NCBI GenBank assembly: GCA_011037195.1
Contig: JAAEAF010014743.1
Span: 62,001-126,000, forward strand
Direction: 5' to 3'
DNA from: Triatoma infestans
Taxonomy: Eukaryota > Arthropoda > Insecta > Hemiptera > Reduviidae
DNA length: 64,000 nt
In this document: piece by piece, positions 12,335 through 24,489 of the stretch
Numbering within the stretch: the first letter of the stretch is position 1
Layout of the letters: every line of letters begins with the position of its first letter
The notes under the pieces: model-generated
The model's input: only the letters and a program-made list of their open reading frames with translations
Databases searched by the model: none
Told to the model about the DNA's origin: nothing
Position numbers and translations under genes: made by a program

Positions 12335-12471
12335 TAAATATAATTAGCCAGCATGGCAATAGAGACTACATAAAATTAAAAACCCATATAATATAAATAG
12401 TATTCAGTGTGTTATTGAAATCGCTTTTAATATTTCACTTCTTTTCTATTATCTAGCATATCCCATCTACA
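12335..12471 (+). repeat. Left LTR of a Ty3-like retrotransposon (5' end missing)
   Basis: It matches the right LTR at 15383-15515 almost throughout (AGCCAGCATGGCAATAGAG, AACCCATATRATATAAATAG, TTCAGTGTSTTATTGAAATC). It lacks the first bases TGTGGGAAT present on the right. It ends in CTACA just before the primer binding site. Confidence 0.85.
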
Positions 12472-12477
12472 TATTTT

Positions 12478-12495
12478 TGGGGGCTCGTCTGGGAT
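12478..12495 (+). other. Primer binding site, tRNA-Pro type
   Basis: TGGGGGCTCGTCTGGGAT begins 6 bp after the left LTR. It differs at one base from the tRNA-Pro primer binding site known from gammaretroviruses. Confidence 0.75.
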
Positions 12496-12879
12496 TATGC
12501 TAAAAAATTAGCAAGAGTGAATAGTGATTATTTTTGTTAAAATGTTGAGGTTTTTCCTTATTAGATATTACGGTTTTAATATTTGTACAGTGTCCAATTA
12601 ACTATTGAAAATATAAATTTCCTGAAAGTCACGGAATTGAAGGAACATTTAAAATGCAGAAGCCTTAAAAGTAGTGGTACAAAAAAGAATTATTAAATAG
12701 ATTAAGGGCAGCCTTAATTTATGAAAATGATGAAGAAACTGAAGTTGATGAAGTCGAAGATGAAGAATGCGATACCAGTGAAGTTGAAGAGCAAGGTGCA
12801 GATAAGTTTATGAAAACCATCCTATCTTCCCTAAAGATTTAGACGATAAAAGAATTGACGCTACTGTACTAAAACAAGT

Positions 12880-13507
12880 AAGTACACCTTTTATTTCATT
12901 TCGTGATGTTGAAGAATCTATTAGTACCTTTAGTGGAGGCGATAAGTTTAAAAGCATAACGACTTGGATAAAGGAATGTAATGAATTAAGTGAGCTATGC
13001 CAGTGGTCTGAAGTACAGAAGGTAATTTATGCGCGTCGATTATTAAAGGTATCAGCCGCTTTGGTTATAAACTATGAGAAAAATGTGAACACTTGGGATT
13101 CAAGGGCTAGTGCTCTTAAAAAGGCATTTACGACACACGTAAGTAGTAAAAGTGTGCATATAGAGCTCATGACTAGGAGGAAGCTTCATAATGAAACCCT
13201 CCAGGAATATTTTTATAAGATGTATGACATAGCTTCTCGTTGTAAAATAGAAAGAAAATCAGTTTTACAGTATGTAATAGATGGGATAGATGATGATGAA
13301 GCTAATAAAACAATCCTTTATGAGGCAAGTTCGTATGAAGATTTTAGGGAAAAACTAAATTTGTACGAGGAAATGAAGGCTGCTTCTAACAGACGCCGAG
13401 ATAACAGAAGTAACAGTGAAGGATGCATGCTTAAGGAGCATAAATCTGTTTCGCATAACACCATAACTAAAAGAGGTCGTTGTTTTAATAAATTGTGGAT
13501 CAATTGA
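12880..13507 (+). pseudogene. gag remnant of the LTR retrotransposon
   Basis: A frame of about 200 codons contains STFSGGDKFKSITTWIKEC and WDSRASALKKAF and later LHNETLQEYFYKMYDIA. This fits the retrotransposon gag fold of insect Ty3 elements. A CCHC zinc knuckle (C-F-N-C-G-S-I-D-H with later Cys) is broken by a frameshift at about 13480-13530. A second, degenerate knuckle follows at 13550-13590. Confidence 0.7.
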
Positions 13508-13514
13508 TCATGTA

Positions 13515-13835
13515 ATGAAAGCTTGTCCAGATCAGGCGAAGGGTCCGAAATGCTTTAAGGGCAATCAGTATGGTCACTTGGCTTATAAATGTCTACCAAG
13601 CCACCAAACTGTATGCCAATTGCACCAGGTGAGTGATACACTGGAAAAGCCTATGTTAGGAGTTGAATTGAATAAAATTAATATCACTGCTTTAGTAGAC
13701 AGTGGCAGTGACTTATGTTTGATGAATATTTCCACTTACATTGAAGTTGGCGCACCCAAGCTTTCAGGCAAGACTAATTTTACTGGTGTTGGCGGTAAAG
13801 TTATGACTTCGATTGGTAAGTTTGTCTGTTGTTAC
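13515..13835 (+). pseudogene. Aspartic protease remnant of the LTR retrotransposon
   Basis: The frame reads through a degenerate zinc knuckle and a spacer into ITALVDSGSDLCLMN. Its DSG triad is the catalytic motif of retropepsin-like proteases, followed by TGVGGKV. A frameshift near 13820 separates it from the remainder (13813-14028). Confidence 0.75.
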
Positions 13836-14089
13836 TATAAGCACCGAACCTTACAGTATCTGTTTTCATGTGGTACCAGATGGCTACATTGCTCCGCATC
13901 GCATAATTTTAGGTTCTCAACTTTTTCAAGAAGCTAAGGTAACCATTTCTAATGAAAAGGAGAAAGTTTCAAAGTCATCGAAAGAAACTCCACTTTTAGG
14001 CGGTCCGTTAGTCGAGGGTACCTGCTGAAGACATAGGTTCTTCGGATTATATCCTGAGCCAGCGTGTTACATCGCTAATAAGAAATACA

Positions 14090-15110
14090 AAAAAAAGGGA
14101 TGATAAGCACAAAGAAAGCAGAGTGCGAAGTAAGGAAGGCGAGAGTACCAAAGGTCAGAAAAATCTGCAGAGAAGTAGGGAAAGTGTATAGTAATGAAAG
14201 GGACAAAGAGGAACATTCCTCCAAATCAGAAAAGATTAAACCTAAAGAAGAGTTTGATGAACAACAAAAGGATGATAAAGGAAGAAGTAAAGATGTTATA
14301 ATCAGACATAAAATGGAGAACACAGAATCCGCTACAATAAAAGAAGATCAAACAAGAGCGATGAAAAAGACCCCGATGAAGAGAGAAGTAGAAGACATAG
14401 TGACAAGTCTAAGTCTAGACTTTCATTGAACAGTTGTGGCAAGCATAGAAGTGATAAAGATGAAAGAAAGTATAAAGATGCAAGAAAGAGGAAAGGCGAA
14501 AGATGTGAAGAGATTAAAGTTAAGGAATCGCGTAGGTCTTCAGCTCGTGATTATAATGGTCCAGGAAGTGATTTTTCCAATGGTTCTGGCAAGTCAAAAG
14601 ATAACACAAATAACTAACGAAACATTACAAGATCAAGGCCGGGAAGGTTCATCTTCCTTTGAAGAAAATACATATTCTTTGGATTGTCCAGAACAACTAA
14701 AAAAATGATGTTGATATTTTATTGATGAAAATTAACGATTTAGTCGAAAATGATTTAGTAAAAAAAATAGAAATGAAGATAAAAAACTTGAAGATTCTGC
14801 CACTTTATTTGGAAAAACCAAAAATAGCTTATGACATTTTTGAAATAAAGAAAATATGCACGCTCGAAGAAATATTGAGAAAATGGAAGCTTTAGAAATC
14901 TAGAAAATAGTACGGTTAATGAGAAAATACATACATAAGTATGAGGTTAACAAAATAAATGAAGTTGATTCCTCTATATGTCAAGTAGAAGAAATTAAAG
15001 AAGTCGAAATAGTACTTGGTGTTCAGCAAACAGAAGATGCTTCATCAACTGAATTTTCTATTGATCACTTAACTGAGGCATCAGGGTTATCAAAAAAACT
15101 GAAGGAGTAG
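14090..15110 (+). other. Lys/Glu-rich region inside the LTR element
   Basis: Open stretches at 14100-14429, 14426-14617 and 14919-15110 encode Lys/Glu/Arg/Ser-rich peptides (for example EHSSKSEKIKPKEEFDEQQK) with no recognised domain. They sit where RT and integrase would be. They could be a captured host coding segment or degenerated low-complexity sequence. Confidence 0.45.
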
Positions 15111-15382
15111 AAAGTGGAAAACACGAAGAATTTGTTGAGGATATTAGTGCAAAATCAGCAGGGAGAACAAAAGCAGTTGAAAGAATTCGCAAGGTACAAG
15201 AGGAAAAACGCAGGCGCTATGACAGAAGAGAAAGAAGGCCCGAAGCACAAAATAGGAGACTTGATAGCCATTAACCGTCACCACCTTCAACGACGTCAAG
15301 ACAAAGAAGAAGAGCTACCCAAGGAAGAGGACAGTGAAATCAATGTCTCCTCAAGGATGAGGTCGAGAGCAGGACGGCCGAA

Positions 15383-15515
15383 TGTGGGAATTAAATATAA
15401 TTTAGCCAGCATGGCAATAGAGACTAGATAAAATTAAAAACCCATATGATATAAATAGTATTCAGTGTCTTATTGAAATCACTCTTAATATTTCACTTCC
15501 TTTCTATTATCTACA
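15383..15515 (+). repeat. Right LTR of the Ty3-like retrotransposon
   Basis: It starts TGTGGGAATT and ends TCTACA, the TG...CA termini expected of an LTR. It is 133 bp long and nearly identical to the left LTR. Confidence 0.85.
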
Positions 15516-15539
15516 TAGGTGGTCAAAATACATATTATA

Positions 15540-15970
15540 CTGAAGTGGTTCTTTAGAGGCTACCGTTCCCACCGCCAGAACCTCCAAAAAAATCAATTTT
15601 CCCGCAAAAATGTTTCAAATAAAAGTGATAGATATTTATGTGTGTAGACAGTATACGAGGTATAAGAAAATCGTTGGAGCCCTTTTCAAGAAATACAAGA
15701 AAAAGAAAAAAACCAAAAGTCCCACTTCCGAATAATGGATTTTACCTTACAGCTTCGTGTTTGATGCAGTGCTAGTGCATAAACGGAATATTAGTTTTGA
15801 GCTTCCTGCGACTTTATCCTATTTAAATACACACCTACATGTACATATAGTCCATTCGCTAAAAACATTTTTTCGTAAGTTGAAACATCTATTTCCTGTT
15901 AAAACTCAGTTTCAAAAATCTAGCACGATCGCAATACACTCTTACTAGGAGTATAAGAAAGTAAAAAATT
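15540..15970 (-). repeat. Interspersed repeat family C, reversed copy
   Basis: Read on the minus strand it shows GAGGTTCTGG, AAATTGATTTTTTTGG and TTTATTTGAAACATTTTTGC, then AAAAGGGCTCCAACGATTTT, all family C blocks. Confidence 0.6.
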
Positions 15971-16059
15971 CAAGTGTATTCCCCTTAAGGAGGAGATTTA
16001 ACGCAAATAAGCTTTTTTGAAAGTATTTTACTATATAGTAAGGTCCGCCATTTTTAATA

Positions 16060-16135
16060 TAATTAGATTAGATTAATAAAGGCTACAAAGCCAGTCACAA
16101 TCACGTCTATATATAGATTTATTGAGGTTTCCGTT
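16060..16135 (-). repeat. SINE/LINE tail fragment
   Basis: On the minus strand it reads CCTCAATAAATC, then GTGACTGGCTTTGTAGCC, then TTAATCTAATCTAATT. It shares the tail layout and final TTAATCTAATCTA with the non-LTR remnant at the left edge. Confidence 0.45.
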
Positions 16136-16226
16136 GAATTATACTTTTTTGGGGGGTATCGATAAAAATTAAGAATATTCAGTTATGACATAAGAGATTG
16201 AACAAAAGGTATTGCAAATCTAAGTA

Positions 16227-17298
16227 CGAGGATCATTCAATAAGTAGCGAGACAAAACGCTGTAGATCAGAAACGGTTTGTTTAATCAATACTTTAGTTT
16301 CAGCATGTCAAGTTGACATCCTTGTACTTAGTTTCTCATCAGCTGTTCAAGAGTATTTTGTTAGCATAACCTCAAATGTATTCAATTACCAATGGCGAGT
16401 CCGCTCGATCATCGCACCTGGGAAGAACAACGCTCAGTGATTACATTTTTAGTTGCTGAGGATATCAAAGGTAGTGAAATCAACGAAAGAATGTTGAAAG
16501 TGTACAAGACTAATTATTGAACCGTTCCTACCATAAGATAACTTAGGAAGCCCACAAAGAAACCAGGTTTTAAATCAGTCAACAGTTGAAAGAACGATGC
16601 TTAATTGAAAAAGAATTTTGCAGTAGAATTGTAACATCTGATGAAACATGGTTACACCTGTTTGAGCCGGAGTATTCGCGTTAAAGCCATTGAGTGGAAG
16701 CATACGGGTTCTCCCACTCGAAAGAAATTCAAGACCCAGCCGTCTGCAGTAAAGTCATGCTTACAGATTCTGGGATTCGCAGGGGCCTATTTATTGTGAC
16801 AATCTCGAAGATCAACGAACCATCAAAAGCCAGTATTACAGTGATATGCTCACCAACAAAGTAAGGCCTGCCATTCGATCGAAACGTCGTGGACTCTTGA
16901 GTAAAAGCGTGGTTTTGCTTCATGACAACGCGCGCCCACAGCCGGCACAGTTCACTCAAGAAACACTTCACAAAGGGGTGGGAGATCCTTCCACATCCTC
17001 CCTACAGCCCCGACCTCGCTCCATCGGACTTCCATTTGTTTAGACCCCCCTAAAGAGGCTCTCATTGGAAACATTCATTGGAAACATTTTCAATCCAATG
17101 AAGAAGTTAAAAGTCAGGTGCAAAAGTGGCTTTGAGATCAACCCAAAGAATTTTATGCCAGAGGCATACACAAATAGAAGAACTTGGGATTAGTGTATAA
17201 TTGTTGCTGGGACTATGTTGAAAAGTAGCCAAAGTTTTGTATTGATTAAATAAATAATTTTTGAGCGATTTGTCTCGTTACTTATTGAATGACCCTCA
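16227..17298 (+). mobile_element. mariner element, decayed
   Basis: Inverted terminal repeats of about 28 bp (left GATCATTCAATAAGTAGCGA from 16231, right its near-complement ending at about 17294) are flanked by TA at 16225-16226 and 17299-17300, the mariner target duplication. The element is about 1.07 kb, somewhat short for the family, so it also has internal deletions. Confidence 0.85.
16392..17225 (+). pseudogene. mariner transposase pseudogene
   Basis: From the ATG the frame gives a mariner N-terminus (ASPLDHRTWEEQRSVITFLV). Later fragments give TSDETWLHLFEPE (first catalytic Asp), KRRGLLSKSVVLLHDNARP (second Asp) and, in a shifted frame at about 17005-17040, PDLAPSDFHLF (third Asp region). 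At least three frameshifts and a deletion make it inactive. Confidence 0.85.
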
Positions 17299-18479
17299 TA
17301 TTTGTACAAATTTTGTAATTAGGTTGGAGACCGTTTCCTGAAAAAGTGGCTACTGGACCTCGGATCCTATGGAGTGTAAATATTGATTAGTAAAGGAATT
17401 GCTACAGTGGAACCATTTGGGGCTTCTTTGAGTGACGGCATAAATGCAGCCTGTACAAGTGTAGCAATGGTAGATGGAACTTGAGAAAGTGTGGTGTGAA
17501 CTATTTGTTGATTGTTGCGTAAGTGGCACAGATGGGTTACTACAACTACAAGATAGGTGTAGTGAAAACGTTGTAAATATTCAGATGTATATTGTTCGTA
17601 TTGGTACACCGATGACACGAAGGGACATTAAGAACACTGAAGAAGTAGTTAGCCCATTCCTTCCGAATTTAGATGGTAAATCGCTAAATAAAACAAATTC
17701 CACGCCAGGCAACTCGTATTCAATCATACATTTCTAAACTGAATTATCTTTGTAGGAAAAATATGTAACGAAAATCTCAAATTTGAGCATTTTTTTACAA
17801 GTAATAAGGGAGTTTTGGAGAATCGGTGATAAAGATTTCTAAAATGTTCATTTACACATATATTATGGCTCTAGTACGTCACAGGAAAATGGGAAAAAAG
17901 ATCCGATTATTTAAAAAGAATTTTCAAATTTGCTAATGGAATGCAGTTCTAAGAGAAAGTCCTTTGTTAATCATCAGACATTTTATATAATTCAGACCAA
18001 GAATGTTATAGATGGCTCCCCAAATAACGAATACTTGTTAATATAAAGATATTGGATGACCGTCATTTCTCTTTATGAATTTGTATCTAAATAAATTGAT
18101 GGAAGATTTATTGAAGTACAACTTTTTTGAACGTAGAGTTTTGAAAATACCTTGTCCAATCGTGAAAAGACAGGAAAAAATATTGCTTTGAAAAGTAACA
18201 GGAGCGCACTCTATTATCATCGAAAAGATAGCTGGTACTAGTTAGGCAAGAAGTATTATGGAGTATCGGTCTGTCTGCATTCAATTTTAGTGTGCTGGAT
18301 AGGCAACACTGGGCTATTGAGTGATTAGAGGTTTATGTTCTTGTTTTCTCTTTATTTGAATGTATTGTTATCTTTTTACACAGTTTATTTTTAATAATTA
18401 CCAGATAAAATAAAGGTTTAGTCAAATTGTAATTTGTTATTTTGTGTAAGTATAATAAAAAAAAAATCGATAGAGAGAA
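17299..18479. other. Intergenic, nothing recognised
   Basis: AT-rich sequence between the mariner and the zinc-finger gene. Short open frames on both strands at 17367-17737 have no family resemblance or splice support. The promoter of the zinc-finger gene should be near 18250-18470, but no clear TATA or initiator was singled out. Confidence 0.4.
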
Positions 18480-21400
18480 ATGTCCAAACCAGACGGCCAC
18501 CAAACTCATACCTGTGTTATGTGCAATGCAAAACTTGAATCTAAAGAAGCTTTACAAGATCATTTCAGGTGGGCAAAATATTTTTATTAAAAAATAACAA
18601 AACATGAAATAAATTATCTCTACAAAGAAAAGTCGCTTTAAGGAATGTTGTGGCATAGAATTGTTTGTAAGTTTTAATGATTTTAATTTTTGTTATTTGT
18701 TAGATAAAAATGTTAAATATTTGTTAGAAAAAAGTAAATTATTATCGCTTTGTTTAGTTCTCTAAACAAAGAGAAAATGTCATTTTAAACATTGTTTACA
18801 AATGACAGAGACCCTTACTATAAAAATATTAGGCTTGAAATTTTTATTTTGGAATAAATATGCAATAGTCTTGATTAAAATTAAATATCTCTTTCACTAT
18901 AGCTGCTATATATATTTTTTAAATAGAAGTTTTCTTTATATGGTTAACAATAACTATCTGTCCTAGGTAAATAAATTATTTTCTTGTTTAAAACTTGTTA
19001 CAGGAAACATGCGAACAAAGAGATTGATTTGAAAGGTCGTCAACTGGGACCGGCTGGTGAATTGAAAGAATTGACTAACAAGGATCGCACATATATAAAA
19101 GGAACTGGTTCGCAGATCAACACGAATATAGTTTGTGATGTATGTGGTGAAGCATTCAAATGTAATACCAAAGCCATTCAACATAAATTTCGAAAGCATC
19201 CGTTTAATGCTGCCAAACATTATTGTCCACAATGTGGCATGCAGTTTCCACTGTTGGTTAGTAAATTGCAACTTAGTAGGCGTATTTATTCTTTTAACTA
19301 GTTAATGATATATCGCATGCGACATCTCTAAAGCAGCGCCCTTAGTGTGCGGTACAGTGCCCGTTAAGAATAGTCCACACGAGCTCAAAACTGGCACATC
19401 AAGCACCTGGCACATCAGAGTCGCATGCGGTTTTTTGGTATTAAATATAATGTCACATATATTCCAAAGCGATGAATTGTTTATTTATTCTGTAAAGAAG
19501 AGATTCCCATTGTGGGCGTGGAGGGAGTTACAAATCATAGTGTTATTTTTTCTTCCCATTAAACAAATAAAATGTAAGTTACAGTCAATCAGGTCGTTAC
19601 ATCTGTCAATAGATCTTAAGCAAGTGTTGAATTTTATCAAAAAACATTATCGGAAAGCTCAGTATGGACCATCAGTCTATGACTGATGTGAATTGACTTG
19701 TATAAAGTGCACGTGTTTCAATTAATGGCACGATAAAATCTAATTTAGATGTGGCTGAAACTTAGTCACTTAGCAAGAAATGTGCATTATTATTAGGTGC
19801 AAGTATTTAAAAAAATAATTAATATTTCTGTTGTGGTTGGTTCCGCAGAGCTGGAAAGCATCACACATATTTTCCGTGATAGCCTGCTTCTTTTTGTGGT
19901 CATCGACCGGTTTCGGGTGCTCGCCCATCATCAGGATGTTTTTGTCAAACAGTGTAATAACATCCTGATGATGGGCGAACGCCCGAAACCGATCGATGAC
20001 GGCAAAAAAGAAGCAGGCTATCACGGAAAATATCTCTAATTAATATTTCATCAGGTACCAGTTTATTCCTTCTCCGAGATTTCATTTTATTGTTTAACCA
20101 TTTTATAATTTCTTGAGAAATCTAATTACTATTAAAAAATTAAATGGTATTTTGACCACTCTTACGGTAATATGTGAACAGAACTATGACTAATTAATAT
20201 AATATAATAAAAACTGGAAAATTATGAATTTTAGATGTTATTTATCATCTAATCATGAATTTATATTGATTCGGCTTAATGTAAGGTAGGAGTTCCAACC
20301 AATGGGGTCGGATTCCCTTGAAGGGTTTTTAGATGCATATACATGGTATTTTTTTCTAGTTAAAACCGCCTGTTGTCTCTTAGGAACATAAAATGCTTAC
20401 GTTTACAACAAAGGAAGCATTTCCGAACAATATTCAAAGGATTTTTTTTTATTTGAGCCAAGGAAATTCATCTCCGAATTGCAGTTGTATAAATCTGAAA
20501 CACACGTTCTATAATAATTTACAAAAAATGGTTGATTTATAAATACACAACTTGGGCTACTTGGTGTACACCGAGCCGAAAAAAGAACTTCATCTTACAA
20601 TATTTGGATTGGGCTTTGCATTATTTTGTTTTCTGTTTGTCTGCCAATATTTCTGCCCTGCTGGTTGGTAACGCCTTAAGTGTGTATATTTATGTTTAGT
20701 GGTTAAGATTAGGATAGATTTTTTTTTTCCTAGCATGTAAAAGAGAGAATATGCACATGCGCAGGGCCACAGGGATAAACACCTGAAGGAGCAACATGAA
20801 ACTGCCCACATTCCAAAGAATCCTTACCCTTGTTACCAGTGTGGCGCTGTATTCTACAATAAATTAGCCCATGAATACCACCATAAGTCTGCACACCATA
20901 GGTAAAAAAAAAAAAAGTTACATAGATTATAACTTTTGACTTTACTGAGATTGTTAGTATTTTTTTTTTCATTATTTGTTCAGAGTTGTTTCATTGTATA
21001 AACAAATATTGACGCCACCGCCATCGAAGAAAATCCGTTATAACAATGCTGGAGAACCGCAGAGTGCATATTATTGCCATCTTTGTGGAATTGAATATAT
21101 TAGCAAATTTAATCTAGAAAAACATCTGGAAAGACAACATACTGAAGAAGAACGAGGCACTACTCCAGTATGTATTAATTATTTCATTTCTTTTGTATCA
21201 ACTGATTTAAAACGTGCAACCTGAATATTTGCTATGTTGCCCAATGCGCTTCTTACTCTTGGAAATTCTGTTTTAAAAACCTTTAATTTTTAATGTAGAA
21301 CCTCCTTATATGCGAATCCATGACCAAATATTGACCTATCTGTCGACATTTGAACTCACAAAATCCTTAAAATTGACACAGGAAGTATGACACAGGAAGT

Positions 21401-24220
21401 ATGAAGTTTTGTAGGTTTTTTCCTTTCAGTCTCGTTCAATATTTTATACCTTCTAAGCAGCAGTGGTCTTCTGAAAGGCTTATAATTATCCTCTGATAAC
21501 TAAGATATCATACAGTATGGCCGACATAACTGTCTATTTAACTATCCGACATAAGTATCTATTATGACATAGCAATAAGTGTACAGTCAGTCTGTATGGA
21601 ATAATGTAGTAATATTCCGCATGTCTTTAACGCGAAGTATCAATTTAACAGTCACATTCAAAATTAAACGCTACTAGACAGATTAATATTCTATCATAAA
21701 AATTTCCGTGGGGTAGCTATTTCTTCGGAGTTGTTCGCGTCCCTACAGGATATTATAGTAGAGCAAAGGTATTCAAATTTAACAACCAATAACACTGGGT
21801 ACCTAACATTTACAAGGCAAATAATAGAGCCTACAGAGATAGTTGATCAATGTAACAACTTTGTATCTAGCTTTATAGTTCTCTCATTAGACATGTAGAG
21901 AACAAAACATGAACCGTTTCACGAAACACAAGTTCTATGAATTAAGAATTTTTCCAATTCTATAACCATCTTACTTTGTGTGTATAGATAAAAATACGAG
22001 TAGGCGCAGGAAGTTCAAACTTGGTTTTTTTCTTTTGGTAGACATGAAGATTTCGTACAAAATCCATCAACCGAAAATGCGCCTTTACTGAATGGATTTA
22101 TCTCCGGTTTTTCCTGATTTTGTTGAAAACGGCTCCAATGATTTTGTTTAAACGTCGTATACTAATCTTACTTATATCTTTTATTTGAAACATTTTCCCG
22201 GGAAAATCGATTTTTTGGGTGTTCTGGAGGAGGGAACAGTAGCTTTATGTTTTCCTCTAAAGAAGCATTTGAGCATAATATATGGTTTTACCACATACAT
22301 AATATTAATACTCAAGCATTGATAGATTTCCAAGTTTGAAGAAAATCGGTTTACCGGAAGTGCTGTTTTACAGAATAGGTTTTTGAGTTTTTTTTAAACT
22401 TGGAAAGAAGCCTGCTGCATAGGTAGAAACGTATCACTTTATTTGGAACATTTTTCTGTGTTGGATGGAGGACTTTCAGTTTAACTTCGAATTTTCACAA
22501 GCTTTCTTGGTTTTGTCTTAGAGCGCTCAACATAAGGCCGCTCACATATACATATAAAGATTGTAACATTGCAATTTTGTAGAAAATTTCTTGTTTAAGT
22601 TAGTGTAAGTAAGTTAGAGTAAGTTAGGTGAAAGTTGTGTGAATGTTCACCAGATTTTTTGTTTATATTTTGTACTTATCATAGGTGGACATATACAAAT
22701 GTAATACTTGTGATGGTCTGTTCTACAATCAAAAAGCGTACAATAACCATAATACATATCACAGGCCTGGTGATCTTTATGTTACGTCAGAGGAGCAAAG
22801 GTATTATTATTTATTTATTAATTTACATAACTCTTTTTAAAGTTACTGAATCAATTCGTGAGCTCAGTGTAGCGTCTGGACTCCCACGCTTGCTGCCCTT
22901 AGATTTTCTCTCCCCAGGAGCCTTTACAGCTCACCGGCCCTGTGTTGGGCAGTGTTATCTGTAACGAGACAATATAATTATTATAAAATAAAACACCCTA
23001 ATCTTAAAATAAATCGTCGATGTAGATGGGATGTTTTCTTCCAAAGAAGATCTGCTAGTTTATTAATTACATTTATCCCCCAACAGGGGAAAACTGGTCC
23101 GGTAACCATTTCTTCAGGGATCTTGCCTTCCCTGCGAGTAACCTAGCCTTTTAGTATGAACCATTTTTACACAGATACCCCAAACTCTTATACAACATAA
23201 GGTCTGCAGAGATTACTGATATGTGCAGCTGCTGCATAGATGCCCCGAGCACATACACACACACACCTACTGTAAAATACTGTTCACTTTATAGGCGAGA
23301 CTATATTCAGTCCACAAATACAATCACGTTATAGAACCAGTTTAAGATCTTCAAAGTTGCCGGTGATGGGGCTTAATTTTCTTCCTCCCTTCATACATTG
23401 GTTGTTGATTAGTCAGTTCTTCAGTGATCTCGGGACCTTACGGATGTCCCACCATTACAACATTCACTGGCAAAAAAAAGCACACACACACAATTATCGA
23501 CGACATCATGTTTTTGACATCTAGATAGCCACATATAAATCGAGGTCACAATGAATTTGACATGGAATCCATTCCTTCTCCCCAACCTCATAACATAAAT
23601 AGTTCAATTTTTTCGACATCATTATACAGAGCAAATATTATCAGAAATGTATTTTTCCCTCAATAGATTACAAACTGTACGAAGAGTTGATCAAGATTTT
23701 GATATACGAAGAGTACAGCCAATAGCAGAACGATATATGCCTAAATATAGAAGTCGAAGGACGAATATTTATAGCTCGAAAAGTGTAAGTGAAATAAAAG
23801 ATAATAAACAACAAAAATTCATTATTAATTATCTATTTGTGTAAATTGCAATTTTCTCTAAAAATCTTTCAGCAAAAATCTAACAAGCGTAAAGAAAATT
23901 CATCTGATGAAGAAATGTCACCACCACCGAATTCAGATTCTGATGAAGACCCTTTGGTGGATAAACCTACAACTACAACGGCGAACATTTCGACTGCAGC
24001 AAATAATGCAACTAGTGCCGACGATAGTATATTATCCGTTGAAGATGGTACTGCTACATCGGTGGAAGAGATAAGTAATAAATCAATTAACGAAGTCATT
24101 CAATCCTCAGATAGTCTCGACAGTAGTACAGTAACAACGACAGCAGCAACTACAACCACAGATGATTCATGTCAAATTGCACGACCACCGCCACCTTCAT
24201 CTGAACAGGATAATCTGTGA
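18480..24220 (+). CDS. C2H2 zinc-finger protein with six fingers
   Basis: There are seven coding exons: 18480-18568, 19004-19256, 20765-20901, 20984-21167, 22685-22800, 23667-23784 and 23873-24220, giving 414 residues in a continuous frame. Six C2H2 fingers are seen, in order: CVMC...HFRKH (split by intron 1), CDVCGEAF, CPQCGMQF...HLKEQH (split by intron 2), CYQCGAVF, CHLCGIEY...HLERQH and CNTCDGLF. A basic RRVQPIAERYMPKYRSRR segment follows, then an acidic, Ser/Thr-rich tail starting KRKENSSDEEMSPPP. The fingers are spread out rather than joined by TGEKP linkers, so some may bind protein or RNA. Probably nuclear, but no named orthologue was recognised. Introns carry a family A hairpin, a family C repeat and a SINE. 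Confidence 0.8.
19828..20037. mobile_element. Hairpin element family A, inverted dimer with target duplication
   Basis: It is flanked by an 11-bp direct repeat AATTAATATTT at 19817-19827 and 20038-20048. The left arm begins CTGTTGTGGTTGG. The right arm carries CATC at 19961, CTGATGA at 19965-19971, GAAAC at 19985-19989 and TCGATG at 19993-19998. It lies inside intron 2 of the zinc-finger gene. Confidence 0.85.
21980..22645 (+). repeat. Interspersed repeat family C, copy in zinc-finger intron 4
   Basis: It contains GTTGAAAACGGCTCCAATG, CGGGAAAATCGATTTTTTGG and TACCGGAAGTGCTG and ends in GTGTGAATGTTCACCAG, just before the acceptor of exon 5. It is one of the longest copies. Confidence 0.6.
22858..22968 (+). 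repeat. SINE-like repeat, copy 1
   Basis: In sense it reads GTCTGGACTCCCACG, CTTTACAGCTCAC and GGGCAGTGTTATCTGTAACG. These match, in order, the reverse complement of the repeats at 33915-34080 and 50935-51095. The tRNA-like B-box region is degraded here. Confidence 0.55.
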
Positions 24221-24454
24221 TCTGGGTTTGTTATTGTTCTAAATCCATTTACTTAAAAGAGAGATTTTTTTCGCCATTTTACTCTATAATAACATCTTAA
24301 ACAACAACCATACATGTGTGTAACAGTCATATTCTGTCCCTACCGACTATTTTTGTTGTTGTTTTTCTAGTCAATGCATCCTTGATCATTTTCCAACATT
24401 ATCAGTCATCATTATAACTTATATTATGCTAGCTTTGGAATAATTTCTTTTTTG

Positions 24455-24460
24455 AATAAA
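24455..24460 (+). terminator. Polyadenylation signal of the zinc-finger gene
   Basis: An AATAAA lies 235 bp after the stop codon, with a second overlapping-type AATAAA at 24477-24482 and a GTTTGTTT stretch behind it. Confidence 0.6.
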
Positions 24461-24489
24461 AGGGATAAAACATTTAAATAAAAAGTTTG

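Larger units (their letters stand above)
12335..15515 (+). mobile_element. Defective LTR retrotransposon (Ty3-like), RT region missing
   Basis: The order is short LTRs (about 135 bp), PBS, gag, aspartic protease, a Lys/Glu-rich region, and an integrase C-terminal remnant (KIGDLIAINR near 15255-15290). No polypurine tract was confirmed. Reverse transcriptase, RNase H and the integrase core are absent. In their place 14090-15110 has short overlapping Lys/Glu/Arg-rich frames of unknown origin. Several frameshifts show the element is dead. Confidence 0.75.

Noticed and set aside
17367..17737. Overlapping open frames of 80-90 codons on both strands
   Set aside because: No family motif, no convincing splice sites, and both strands are equally open, which points to chance.
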